DNA of 64,000 bases from Algoriphagus sp. A40 (GTDB lineage Bacteria > Bacteroidota > Bacteroidia > Cytophagales > Cyclobacteriaceae): the NCBI RefSeq assembly GCF_002002735.1, contig NZ_MUNY01000059.1, forward strand, positions 186,001-250,000, given 5' to 3'. A model generated the notes under the pieces. The model saw only the letters and a list, made by a program, of their open reading frames with translations, made no database searches and was not told the DNA's origin. Position 1 is the first letter of the stretch. Each line of letters begins with the position of its first letter. Below are positions 1 to 8,276 of this stretch, one piece after another. The translations under genes were made by a program, and so were the position numbers.

Positions 1-561
1 GTAATTTTTCCTCCTCCATCTCCCACTCCACTTGACGGTCAGACTTTGACGAAGATTTTTCTTCTTTTTGGGCCACCAAAGAATAAGACCTGAAATCACC
101 ATCACCAAAAAAATCAGGGTAATTGATGCCACAACAGGCTGTCCGATTTCCGGAGGAAGCCAGAGGTAAAAATGCCCGTCCAAAACCAATCTGAAAAAAT
201 CAGCATACTCATCTTTCAATTTCAAAACCTCCCCGGAATAAGGATTGATGTAGGCCGTTTGGAAATGGTCATTACCCTCCCCATAGCTGAAAAATATGGC
301 TTGGGCCGAACGCTCGGCTGTGGGATAAAGTACTGCATGGAGGTGTCCCTCCGGAAATGCATCCTGAGCGATGGCACTGATCTGACTAGGTGGTAAAACC
401 GGTGAATTCTGTGGCTCGACGAACAGAAAAGAATAGGTTAAATCTTTGATTTCAGTCTGAAAAGCATAGATGCATCCGGTGACGGCCACTATAAACACCA
501 CAAGCCCGGACGAAAGTCCGAGCCAAAGGTGAATTTTACCGATCCATTTTTTGAGGTTCAT
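1..561 (-). CDS. PepSY-associated TM helix protein (3' end beyond window)
   Basis: An open frame of 187 codons runs from the ATG at 561 to the window edge, so the C-terminus is missing. It starts MNLKKWIGKIHLWLGLSSGL, typical of PepSY_TM proteins: a basic start, then a membrane segment at about residues 14-35 with a conserved H/W-rich entry. A periplasmic PepSY-like stretch follows (about 60-130, with YINPYSGEVL), then a second membrane segment (about 140-160) ending in LWWPKKKKN. These proteins often accompany TonB siderophore receptors and are thought to help ferric-siderophore reduction or release at the inner membrane. The ATG overlaps the upstream receptor stop by one base (TGATG), so the two are probably translationally coupled. 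The family assignment is strong; the role in iron handling is inferred from context. Confidence 0.85.
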   Translation of the reverse strand, partial: MNLKKWIGKIHLWLGLSSGLVVFIVAVTGCIYAFQTEIKDLTYSFLFVEPQNSPVLPPSQISAIAQDAFPEGHLHAVLYPTAERSAQAIFFSYGEGNDHFQTAYINPYSGEVLKLKDEYADFFRLVLDGHFYLWLPPEIGQPVVASITLIFLVMVISGLILWWPKKKKNLRQSLTVKWSGRWRRKNY

Positions 562-2942
562 CAAAATCTGTAATTAAGGCTCAGGGAAACGTTTCTAAGG
601 TTTTGAGGAGTCACTGTGGACCAACCGGAATAGAATTTTTGATCAGTCAAGTTGTTGATTTTTAATGCCAAAAGGTATTGAGCTCCTGCGTAAGAAAGGG
701 ATGCGTTAAACACCTGATATGCCGGCAGTGCAAAAGTTCCGGTGACCGCACGGTTAAGAGTTAGGTATTCGCTGGCCGTATTTCCGCCAAAACCGAGTCC
801 AAATCCTCTGAGACTTCCCTGGGAAACTGTATAGCTTGTCCAGAAATTAAACAGGTTTTCCGGTCCTGCATCCTCGGGACGAAGGCCCAAATAGCCGTTT
901 TCAGGATTGTCTTCGGTGACCTCAGCTTCATTTTTGGAAAAGCCCGCAACCAAGTTCCATCCTACCACCGGTGTGGCAATTACGCTCAACTCAAATCCCT
1001 TGCTGACGACCTCTCCACCCTGGATGGAATTATTGACATTGTTGGGGTCTGTCATCACTCTGTTGCTCACTGTAATGTTGTAATAGCTGGCTGTCAGAGA
1101 GACTTTCTCCTGATACAAGTTGGTTTTCACTCCAAATTCATACTGGTTGGCGTGCTCGGGATCAAAAGCCTGCATTCTTGGATTGGAGCCATCGATGTCC
1201 GCTACCTGTGCAGGAGCCACGTTTACAAATCCGTTCATGTAGTTGCCAAAAACAGAAACCTTGTCCTTGATTGGTTGATACACAAAGCCAAATTTTGGTG
1301 AAACAGCCGTTTGACTTTTTACTTCATCCTCAGACCAATAGGCCGTCTGCCCACTGAATCGGTCAATCCTTACACTGGCCATCACAGAAAACTGAGGCAA
1401 AACCTGGATTACATCCGAAAAATAAGCACTCAGGATTTCATTTTTGGCAGTGGAATTTCCTTCGAAAGAACCCTTTAACAAATCATCAACTCCTGCTTGG
1501 GTCAAATCTCCTGTATCCTTTCCATCTTCAAGAGATACAATTCCATTACCTACCCAGCCGGTACTGCTGTTAAGAATATTGGACTGAAAATAGTCGACGC
1601 CTACAACCAATTTGTTTTCCATAGAACCCAAATCAAACTGGCCAATGAAGTTTTGCTGTACGTCCGTGGTCAAAGTCTGCCCGTTTCGATCGGAAATGAA
1701 TCTCAGGAATTCATTGCCATTGGTTTGATCCCAGAGGTAGTGGTAGTATCCGTCAGTTTTGGTGGAACTTCTGGAAACCACTGTCTGTGAAGTCCAGGTG
1801 TTGGAAAGTTTGTAAAAGGCCTGAGCTTGGAGTGAATAGCTGGAATTGTGCATGATCAGCTCATTTCCTGTGAAGGAACGATCATAATTTTTCTCAAATA
1901 AGTCGATGGAATTGAAAGAAATCGGAGCATATCTACTGAGAAAAATCATCGGTGCATTCACAGATTCCGCATCCAAAAACTCGGTATTGATCAAAAAGGT
2001 CAATCGCCCACTTGCTTCCAGTTTGAAAGACGGAGCGATAAAAAATGACTTTCTTTGTCCTGCATCCTGAAAGGTATTTTGCGATTGGTAGGCGGTATTT
2101 ACCCGCATGGAAACTTCCTCTGTCAGTGGAACATTGATATCTCCGGTTAGTCTGTTGAGGCCATAGCTTCCGGTGATGAATCCCAGCTCACCTTTGAAAG
2201 TATCGATAGGCTTTTTGGTCGTGATGTTGATCAGTCCACCATAAGAAATCATCGGGCTGCCAAAAAGTGTCCCGGATGGACCCTTGATCACATCGACAGT
2301 TTCGACATTGGAGGGGTCAAGACTCCCGTTATTGACACTTGGAAGTCCATTGACCATGGACGGCTGCACTGCAAATCCCCTCATTGCATAGAATTCAGCC
2401 CCATCGCCTCCACGTCCGGTTGATTCCCAAAGTCGTGTGACACCCGTTGCGTTTTTCAAGGCATCGTTCATATTGGTCACAACCTGCTCTTTGAGTAGTT
2501 TGGAAGAAATCGAGTTGTAAACCTGAGGATTCTCCAGATCCTTCAAGGGAAGTTTTGCTACGGTAAATGCACTGTCAGAGTAAAACCTGTTCGATGCCTG
2601 ATCCGATACGATCACTTCAGAAAGTTCGGTAGAGCTTTCTGTCAGTGAAAAATCCAGAGTCAATATTTCACCTGCTGCAAGACTAACCGACTTTTCCTGC
2701 TTGCCTGCTCCGATGAAAGAGGCAAAAATGGTATAAGTGCCTGGCTGGATATTTTTGATTTCAAAATTGCCCAAACGATCTGTAGTGGATCCTTTGGAAA
2801 TCCCTTTGATTCCAACATTGACGAATTCGAGTGGCTGGTCATCAGAGGTGGTCACCCTCCCTTTGATCAGTGCGTTTTGTCCTGTAACGACAAGGATATT
2901 CAGGAAAAAAATCCCGGAAAGAAGTAATAATTTAAGATTCAT
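561..2942 (-). CDS. TonB-dependent siderophore receptor
   Basis: 793 residues. The order is a signal peptide (1-21), a carboxypeptidase-regulatory-like beta domain (about 23-110, GRVTTSDDQPLEFVNVGIKG), a plug domain (about 130-245, with ATGVTR, YAMRGF and NVETVDVIKGPSGTLFG), and a long outer-membrane barrel ending in an aromatic residue (NYRF). The plug motifs and the downstream PepSY gene fit the ferric-siderophore receptor class (FhuA/FecA/FoxA-like), which imports chelated iron using TonB energy. The N-terminal extra domain is the usual Bacteroidota arrangement. It is followed by a PepSY gene with overlapping stop/start, and preceded by palindromic Fur-like sequences, so iron repression is likely. 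The exact ligand cannot be told from sequence. Confidence 0.93.
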   Translation of the reverse strand: MNLKLLLLSGIFFLNILVVTGQNALIKGRVTTSDDQPLEFVNVGIKGISKGSTTDRLGNFEIKNIQPGTYTIFASFIGAGKQEKSVSLAAGEILTLDFSLTESSTELSEVIVSDQASNRFYSDSAFTVAKLPLKDLENPQVYNSISSKLLKEQVVTNMNDALKNATGVTRLWESTGRGGDGAEFYAMRGFAVQPSMVNGLPSVNNGSLDPSNVETVDVIKGPSGTLFGSPMISYGGLINITTKKPIDTFKGELGFITGSYGLNRLTGDINVPLTEEVSMRVNTAYQSQNTFQDAGQRKSFFIAPSFKLEASGRLTFLINTEFLDAESVNAPMIFLSRYAPISFNSIDLFEKNYDRSFTGNELIMHNSSYSLQAQAFYKLSNTWTSQTVVSRSSTKTDGYYHYLWDQTNGNEFLRFISDRNGQTLTTDVQQNFIGQFDLGSMENKLVVGVDYFQSNILNSSTGWVGNGIVSLEDGKDTGDLTQAGVDDLLKGSFEGNSTAKNEILSAYFSDVIQVLPQFSVMASVRIDRFSGQTAYWSEDEVKSQTAVSPKFGFVYQPIKDKVSVFGNYMNGFVNVAPAQVADIDGSNPRMQAFDPEHANQYEFGVKTNLYQEKVSLTASYYNITVSNRVMTDPNNVNNSIQGGEVVSKGFELSVIATPVVGWNLVAGFSKNEAEVTEDNPENGYLGLRPEDAGPENLFNFWTSYTVSQGSLRGFGLGFGGNTASEYLTLNRAVTGTFALPAYQVFNASLSYAGAQYLLALKINNLTDQKFYSGWSTVTPQNLRNVSLSLNYRF

Positions 2943-2975
2943 GTGGCTTAGAATTTTCAGTCCACAAACCTATTA

Positions 2976-3018
2976 ATTAGATTAATTCCAAACAAGCTAT
3001 TTGTAATCAATCTAAATA
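2976..3018 (-). promoter_or_regulatory. Two candidate Fur-type operators upstream of the TonB receptor
   Basis: Two A/T-rich imperfect palindromes lie just upstream of the receptor start. One is at 2998-3018: read on the minus strand it is TATTTAGATTGATTACAAAT plus a final A, with 5-bp perfect ends TATTT/AAATA and further symmetric matches inside. The other is at 2976-2992 (minus strand TTTGGAATTAATCTAAT). Spacing, base composition and position before an iron-uptake operon fit Fur boxes. The match is by eye, not scored with a matrix. Confidence 0.45.
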
Positions 3019-3148
3019 AAAAAATTTAATGACTTGATTCAATGCAGGAATTGATACACAAAAATCCAGATTGGATATTCAGAAAATCTGTCAAGTAAAA
3101 GGTGTTTCGCTTTCCTTGCACTAGTTTAACCGATCTAACAAGCTACCC

Positions 3149-4321
3149 ATGAACCAAGCCCATCTGATTTTCGCATTTTTCCTGGCCTTTTTTCACATCC
3201 AATTTGCCTCAGCACAGGAAACGATCGTTTTCAAAGGAGGTAAGGAAGGCCATGCGATCTACCGAATCCCGGCAATTATCGATCTGCCAAACGGCGAACT
3301 TCTTGCCTTTGCCGAAGGCCGGGTCAACGGAAGTGATGACTTTGGCAATGTGAATCTGGTCATGAAAAGAAGCTCAGATCAGGGACTTTCCTGGTCCGGA
3401 ATCCAGACTTTGCTGGACTTTGATTCTCTCCAAGCGGGGAATCCAGCACCTGTGGTGGATCTTTTTGACCCAAATCACCCCCAAGGCGTAGTTTATCTTT
3501 TCTACAACACAGGAAACAATCACGAATACGATATCAGGATGAACCGGGGCGTGCGGGAAGTCTGGGTGATGAAGTCCTTTGACTTTGGAAAAAGTTGGGA
3601 AAAACCAGAAAACATTACGCTGCAAGTTCACAAACCCAACAACCCGAACTTTAATCCAGCATACAAAAATCCGGCAGATTGGCGGCACTACGCAAATACT
3701 CCAGGTCATGCATTCCAGTTTAAAAACGGGAAGTTCAAAGGTCGGATTTACGTAGCAGCCAATCATTCGGTCGGAAATCCACAGGAAAACTTTGCGGAGT
3801 ACCAGGCTCATGGCTTTTTCACCGACGATCACGGGAAAAGTTTTCAGGTGTCGGAGTCGGTCAAAATCCCCGGATCCAATGAATCCATTGCTGCCGAACT
3901 TTCATCCGATCGGATGATTATGAGCATCAGAAATCAAAAAGGAGATACCCGAAGCAGGATTCTGGCCTATTCCTCAGACGGCGGCCAAAGCTGGGACGAA
4001 GCTTATTTTGAGGAGAATTTGCCGGATCCGGTCTGCCAAGGATCGATTTTGGATCTTGGAGAAAAAGATGGAAAGACAATTTTGGCCCATTCCAACAATG
4101 CCAATGAAACCGAAAGAAACCAGCTCACTGTCAAAATCAGCTTTGATGAGGGAAAAACCTGGGAGCTGACGATTCCTATTGATTACACTGGAAACTCATC
4201 CAAACTTCCCTGGACTGCCTATTCTGATCTGGTCAAACTCGGGCAAAACTCCTTGGGGATAATTTATGAAAGGGATAATTATCAGGAAATCATCTTTAAG
4301 CAAATTGTCTGGGAACATTAA
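3149..4321 (+). CDS. Exo-alpha-sialidase (GH33-like, BNR repeats)
   Basis: 390 residues with a signal peptide (1-22, cleavage near SAQ). The arginine-triad motif YRIP is at residues 38-41. Asp-box repeats (S-x-D-x-G-x-x-W) are visible at 75-82 (SSDQGLSW) and in SFDFGKSW, TDDHGKSF, SSDGGQSW and SFDEGKTW. Near the C-terminus AYSDL and YERD match the catalytic Tyr and Glu region of sialidases. It should release terminal sialic acid (or a related nonulosonate) from glycans in the periplasm or outside. It heads a block of glycan-related genes (PhoPQ-related lipoprotein, second BNR protein, aldolase, symporter). There is no T9SS C-terminal signal. Confidence 0.88.
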   Translation: MNQAHLIFAFFLAFFHIQFASAQETIVFKGGKEGHAIYRIPAIIDLPNGELLAFAEGRVNGSDDFGNVNLVMKRSSDQGLSWSGIQTLLDFDSLQAGNPAPVVDLFDPNHPQGVVYLFYNTGNNHEYDIRMNRGVREVWVMKSFDFGKSWEKPENITLQVHKPNNPNFNPAYKNPADWRHYANTPGHAFQFKNGKFKGRIYVAANHSVGNPQENFAEYQAHGFFTDDHGKSFQVSESVKIPGSNESIAAELSSDRMIMSIRNQKGDTRSRILAYSSDGGQSWDEAYFEENLPDPVCQGSILDLGEKDGKTILAHSNNANETERNQLTVKISFDEGKTWELTIPIDYTGNSSKLPWTAYSDLVKLGQNSLGIIYERDNYQEIIFKQIVWEH

Positions 4322-4549
4322 AAACCAATCTGGCAATTGGGGAATTTTGAAGAACCCAAAACTCACTTCCATTTTCTCACCTCTTTGCCAAAAGATTTGA
4401 ACTCTTCAACTCCACCTCTCGAATTGTTGCATCTTAAATTTTAGATCCTGCTTCTTGTTTCTTGCGTCTCGAATCTTGATTCTTCTAAGTTTTTGTCGGG
4501 AAAAAGAATTCTGCTTACATTTTAAAAACTTAAGCAAACCCAACCCTCT

Positions 4550-6004
4550 ATGAACAAAAAAACCTTTCTCCCCTTTCTGAATTGGGGAGCCCTGATCTTG
4601 AGTACGATTATTTTATTTTCCTGTCAAAAACCTGCCGAGGCTCCGGTTGAAACAGAAGTCCGATCTGCCACCCTTCTCAAGGACTATGTTCACGCACCGG
4701 ACTCCACATTCCGATACGAAATCGTCCATACAGTACCAGGAGAAAAAGCTGATTATCTGGTATTGAAAATGTATTCCCAGCATTGGCTTACTTCAGACAT
4801 TGTGGACAAAACCGAATGGTGGCATTGGGTATCTATGGTGGTTCCGAAAGACACTCCTTTCCAGACAGGAATGCTTTGGATCAGTGGCGGCAGTACCAAT
4901 TCCAAAATGCCGGAGGAACCGGATCCTCTAATCTTGGCGGCTTCCACACAAACAAATTCAATCGTTGCCAAGATTCACAATGTCCCTTTTCAGCCGATTA
5001 CCTTTGCCAATGACACCTTTGGAGAGCGATATGAGGACGAGATCATTTCATACGGATGGAGAAAATTCCTCGAGGGCGGAGCCAAAGACGAAGATGCCAT
5101 TTGGCTGGCTCGATTGCCGATGACCAAAGCTGCAAAGCTGGCCATGGACGCTGTCACAGCTGTGGTAAAAGACAAATACAACAAAGATCTGAACAGCTTT
5201 GTAGTAGGTGGAGCATCCAAAAGAGGCTGGACTACTTGGACGACCGCTGCTGTGGACGACCGGGTGGTAGCCATCATTCCAGTGGTGATCGACCTGCTTA
5301 ATTTAGTGCCTTCATTTGAGCATCACTGGAAAAATTATGGTTTTTGGGCCCCTGCGGTTCAAGATTATGAAAGAGAAGGGGTGATGAATTGGGTAGGTAC
5401 GCCGGAGTTTGACCGAATGATGGAAATCACCGAGCCTTATTCTTTCCGAAAAGATTACGACATGCCGAAGCTTTTGATCAATGCAGCCGGAGATGAATTT
5501 TTTCAACCTGACAGCTGGAAGTTTTACTATGACAGCTTACCGGGTGAAAAACACGTGATGTATGTACCAAATTTTGGACATGATGTAGGAGAATCTGACG
5601 CGATGCCAAATCTGATTTCCTTCTATGGATCAATTTTGAACAATACTTCCCGACCAAAATATGAATGGAAAATCGAAGGCGATAAGATCATGGTAAAAAC
5701 AGATCCGAACCAAAAGCCTGTTTCAGTCAAACTGTGGTCGGCCTATAATCCACTGGCCCGAGACTTCCGAATTGACGTATTTGGTCCGGGATGGACTTCT
5801 GAGGAAATTGCCTTGCCGGAAAATGGGGAATTTGAGGTTGAGATGAAGACTCCGGAAGAAGGATTCCGGGGATATTTTGTGGAACTGACCTATGCAGGAG
5901 AAACTCCATTGAAAGTGACAACCGGAATAGATGTCCTACCTCGAAAATATCCATTTGAGCCTTTTGTGCCACATAAACCAGCCGTGGCTGTTGGCAGCAA
6001 ATAA
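4550..6004 (+). CDS. PhoPQ-activated pathogenicity-related family lipoprotein (PqaA-like)
   Basis: 484 residues. The N-terminus ends in a lipobox (ILFSC, Cys25), so it is probably a lipoprotein. The body matches the PhoPQ_related family, an alpha/beta-hydrolase-like fold: WWHWVSMVVPKD, GGASKRGWTTWTTAAVDDRV (a nucleophile-elbow-like GxSxxG context, GGASKRG), DYDMPKLLINAAGDEFFQPD and a late GHD (NFGHDVGES), giving a plausible Ser-Asp-His arrangement. The biochemical substrate of this family is not established. It sits between two BNR/sialidase-type genes and is closed by two tandem terminators, so it is probably the end of its own transcript. A role in glycan or ester processing is inference. 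Confidence 0.85.
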   Translation: MNKKTFLPFLNWGALILSTIILFSCQKPAEAPVETEVRSATLLKDYVHAPDSTFRYEIVHTVPGEKADYLVLKMYSQHWLTSDIVDKTEWWHWVSMVVPKDTPFQTGMLWISGGSTNSKMPEEPDPLILAASTQTNSIVAKIHNVPFQPITFANDTFGERYEDEIISYGWRKFLEGGAKDEDAIWLARLPMTKAAKLAMDAVTAVVKDKYNKDLNSFVVGGASKRGWTTWTTAAVDDRVVAIIPVVIDLLNLVPSFEHHWKNYGFWAPAVQDYEREGVMNWVGTPEFDRMMEITEPYSFRKDYDMPKLLINAAGDEFFQPDSWKFYYDSLPGEKHVMYVPNFGHDVGESDAMPNLISFYGSILNNTSRPKYEWKIEGDKIMVKTDPNQKPVSVKLWSAYNPLARDFRIDVFGPGWTSEEIALPENGEFEVEMKTPEEGFRGYFVELTYAGETPLKVTTGIDVLPRKYPFEPFVPHKPAVAVGSK

Positions 6005-6017
6005 GCTGTTTAATTGA

Positions 6018-6051
6018 CAGGTGGGAAATAAAAATCCCACCTGTTTTTTTT
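6018..6051 (+). terminator. Intrinsic terminator after the PhoPQ-related gene
   Basis: A perfect 9-bp stem CAGGTGGGA / TCCCACCTG (6018-6026 with 6035-6043) has an A-rich loop and is followed at once by eight T. It lies 14 bases after the stop codon at 6004. Confidence 0.92.
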
Positions 6052-6129
6052 GACCAAAAAAATTCATCAAAAAAGCCAATCGGAGATCTCTCCCGATTCT
6101 AAATTTCCACTATCAACTTATCAGGTCAC

Positions 6130-6164
6130 AGCCGGACAGTTTTTTAAACTAGTCCGGCTTTTTT
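6130..6164 (+). terminator. Second intrinsic terminator in tandem
   Basis: Stem AGCCGGAC / GTCCGGCT (6130-6137 with 6152-6159), with further pairing of GTTT/AAAC inside the loop, is followed by a run of six T. It stands about 80 bp after the first terminator and 40 bp before the next gene start, so transcription from upstream should be well blocked. Confidence 0.85.
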
Positions 6165-6205
6165 GTCAGGTTGAATCCTACCCTTTCATTCTAAACTCCA
6201 AAAAC

Positions 6206-7213
6206 ATGAATTCCCTTTCCATCTTTTTACCACTCCTTGGACTTCTTTCTTTTCCTCAAAACCAAGAAAAAGTAGAACCGAAAATCCTTTCCTCCGGCTT
6301 TATCTATGAAACTGCACCATTTCCCCAGTGTCACGCCTCCACCCTCCTTGAGACTCCCTCTGGAATAATGGCTTCATGGTTTGGCGGAACTCGAGAAAAG
6401 CACCCGGATGTGAGCATCTACACCTCTGTACTAAGTAACGGTACATGGTCTGTTCCTCAAATGGTAGCGGACGGAGTAGAAAACGAAACCTTCCGAAATC
6501 CGACCTGGAATCCGGTCTTACACCAATTGGAGGATGGTAAGATTGTCCTGTTCTACAAAGAGGGGCCAAATCCACGGGAATGGTGGGGGCTCTATAAAGT
6601 TTCGGAAGACGGCGGAAAAACCTGGTCCAAGGATATTCAAATTCCAGCAGGTTTTTTGGGCCCCGTCAAAAATAAATCCATCGTCCTACCCGATGGCAGA
6701 CTGCTGCATCCCAGCAGTTTTGAGATCAACCGGGTCTGGACCAGCCATGTCGAGATCACTGATCCCGAACTCAAAACCTGGAAAAAATCAGAAATTGATG
6801 GAGCTGGCTTTGGCGCCATCCAGCCGACTACTCTCATTCATCCCAATGGAAAACTCCAGCTGCTCTTCCGAACCCAACAGGGTGAAATCGCAACTTCCTG
6901 GTCCTCAGACAGCGGAAACACCTGGACCAAAATGGTGTCAACGGGATTGGTAAACAACAATTCAGGTATCGATGCAGTCACACTAAAAAGCGGATATCAC
7001 CTGCTTGTTTGCAATCCGTTAAAAAAAGGAAGAAACAAGATTAGTCTTTTTGGATCAGCTGATGGTATTACCTGGGAAGAACTCCTGGTTTTGGAGGATG
7101 AAAGTACGGGTGAATTCAGCTATCCAGCCATTATACAGGCAAAAGATGGCACGGTTCACATCAGCTATACATTCAACAGGACCAAGGTGAAATATCTTCA
7201 TCTAAAAGTCTAA
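6206..7213 (+). CDS. BNR-repeat / sialidase-superfamily protein
   Basis: 335 residues from ATG 6206 (MNSLSIFLPLLGLLSFPQNQ, a signal peptide). An open frame continues upstream to a TTG at 6050, but that part lies inside two terminators and is not believable. The body matches the BNR_2 sialidase-like propeller: CHASTLLETPSG, WFGGTREKHPDVSIY, an FRNPTWNPVL segment, Asp boxes SEDGGKTWSK and SSDSGNTWTK, and a C-terminal GEFSYPAIIQAKDGTVHISYTFNR. The YRIP motif of true GH33 sialidases is absent, so the substrate may not be sialic acid. It precedes an aldolase and a symporter in the same direction with short gaps (22 and about 100 bp), suggesting one catabolic transcript. Confidence 0.82.
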   Translation: MNSLSIFLPLLGLLSFPQNQEKVEPKILSSGFIYETAPFPQCHASTLLETPSGIMASWFGGTREKHPDVSIYTSVLSNGTWSVPQMVADGVENETFRNPTWNPVLHQLEDGKIVLFYKEGPNPREWWGLYKVSEDGGKTWSKDIQIPAGFLGPVKNKSIVLPDGRLLHPSSFEINRVWTSHVEITDPELKTWKKSEIDGAGFGAIQPTTLIHPNGKLQLLFRTQQGEIATSWSSDSGNTWTKMVSTGLVNNNSGIDAVTLKSGYHLLVCNPLKKGRNKISLFGSADGITWEELLVLEDESTGEFSYPAIIQAKDGTVHISYTFNRTKVKYLHLKV

Positions 7214-7235
7214 TTTCTGTACAAACATCAACCCT

Positions 7236-8174
7236 ATGAACCCTAGTCAAGCATTTCAGGGCATTTTCCCTCCCATGATTACCCCTTTGAATCCTGATTT
7301 TTCGCTGGATGTGGCTCACGCCGAAAAGCTCATCGAACATCTCATCGAAGGCGGAGTTCATGGCATATTTATCATCGGAACTACCGGTGAGTCAGCGAGC
7401 ATCAGCTTAGATGTCAAAAGTGACCTGATCCGCCTGGTTTGTAAAAAAGTAAACGGCAGAGTGCCTGTACTGGTAGGTATCACCGAATGCTCCTTTGTTC
7501 AAAACCTTGATCTTGCCGCTATCGCCTATGAATCAGGAGCCGCTGCATTGGTAGCTGCACCTCCGTTTTATATCAATATCGATCAAGACGAGTTGGTGAA
7601 TTATTACCAAAAACTTGCCGATGCGGTTCAATTGCCCCTTTTCCTTTATGATATGCCTTCTCACACCAAAGTCAACATTTCGGTGGAATCGGCTGTCAAG
7701 CTTTCAGTTCATCCCAATATCATCGGTTTGAAGGACAGTTCTGGAAATAAGGACAACTTCCGGTCCCTTTGTGCAGCATTCAAAGACAACCAAGACTTCA
7801 GACTGTTCATAGGTCCTGAAGAAATGTTGGCTGAAACCCTGGAAATGGGTGGTCACGGCGGAGTTTGCGGTGGAGCCAACTTATTCCCCAAACTCTATGT
7901 AGGCCTTTATGATGCATTTCAAAAGCAGGATAAGGAAAAAGTCAAGTTACTGTGTGAAACCATCATGTTCCTCAGCGAAAACATCTACTCCAACGGCACC
8001 TACAAATCCAGCTACCTGAGAGGGCTCAAAGCATCCCTTTCTTTTGAGGGTCTTTGTCAGGATGTTTTGGCACTTCCGCTTTACTCTTATTCTGAGGCCG
8101 AAAAAGCTGCACTTCACGAAAGATTCCTGATGGTCAAAGACAAGGTTGAACAAACCATTTTGATTGCCATTTAA
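7236..8174 (+). CDS. DapA/NanA-family aldolase (dihydrodipicolinate synthase family)
   Basis: 312 residues, one (beta/alpha)8 domain. Family motifs are GTTGES (48-53, pyruvate carboxylate binding), Tyr138 in LYDMPS and the Schiff-base Lys166 in GLKDSSG. Members join pyruvate to an aldehyde or cleave 2-keto acids. In true DapA the position five residues after the Tyr is a substrate-binding Arg; here it is His143. In NanA it is Leu in E. coli. So this is probably neither lysine-pathway DapA nor a standard sialic acid lyase. With BNR proteins and an SSS symporter around it, cleavage of a sugar-derived 2-keto acid is the best inference. No ManNAc kinase or epimerase is in the window. Confidence 0.85.
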   Translation: MNPSQAFQGIFPPMITPLNPDFSLDVAHAEKLIEHLIEGGVHGIFIIGTTGESASISLDVKSDLIRLVCKKVNGRVPVLVGITECSFVQNLDLAAIAYESGAAALVAAPPFYINIDQDELVNYYQKLADAVQLPLFLYDMPSHTKVNISVESAVKLSVHPNIIGLKDSSGNKDNFRSLCAAFKDNQDFRLFIGPEEMLAETLEMGGHGGVCGGANLFPKLYVGLYDAFQKQDKEKVKLLCETIMFLSENIYSNGTYKSSYLRGLKASLSFEGLCQDVLALPLYSYSEAEKAALHERFLMVKDKVEQTILIAI

Positions 8175-8276
8175 AAAAAAAGGCAGGGGGCAGGTTTCAA
8201 CCAGTTCACCTAACCAAATTTGCTCCTTTGCCTTTATTCCTTTTATTGCCTTTACAAACTCAATATTTCAGACTTC

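Noticed and set aside
6050..6205. N-terminal extension of the BNR gene from a TTG at 6050
   Set aside because: It would translate through the T run of one terminator and the whole of a second one and lacks a signal-like start; ATG 6206 begins a normal signal peptide.
7236..8174. dapA of lysine biosynthesis
   Set aside because: The substrate Arg is His and the neighbours are glycan-related, so the gene symbol is not justified.
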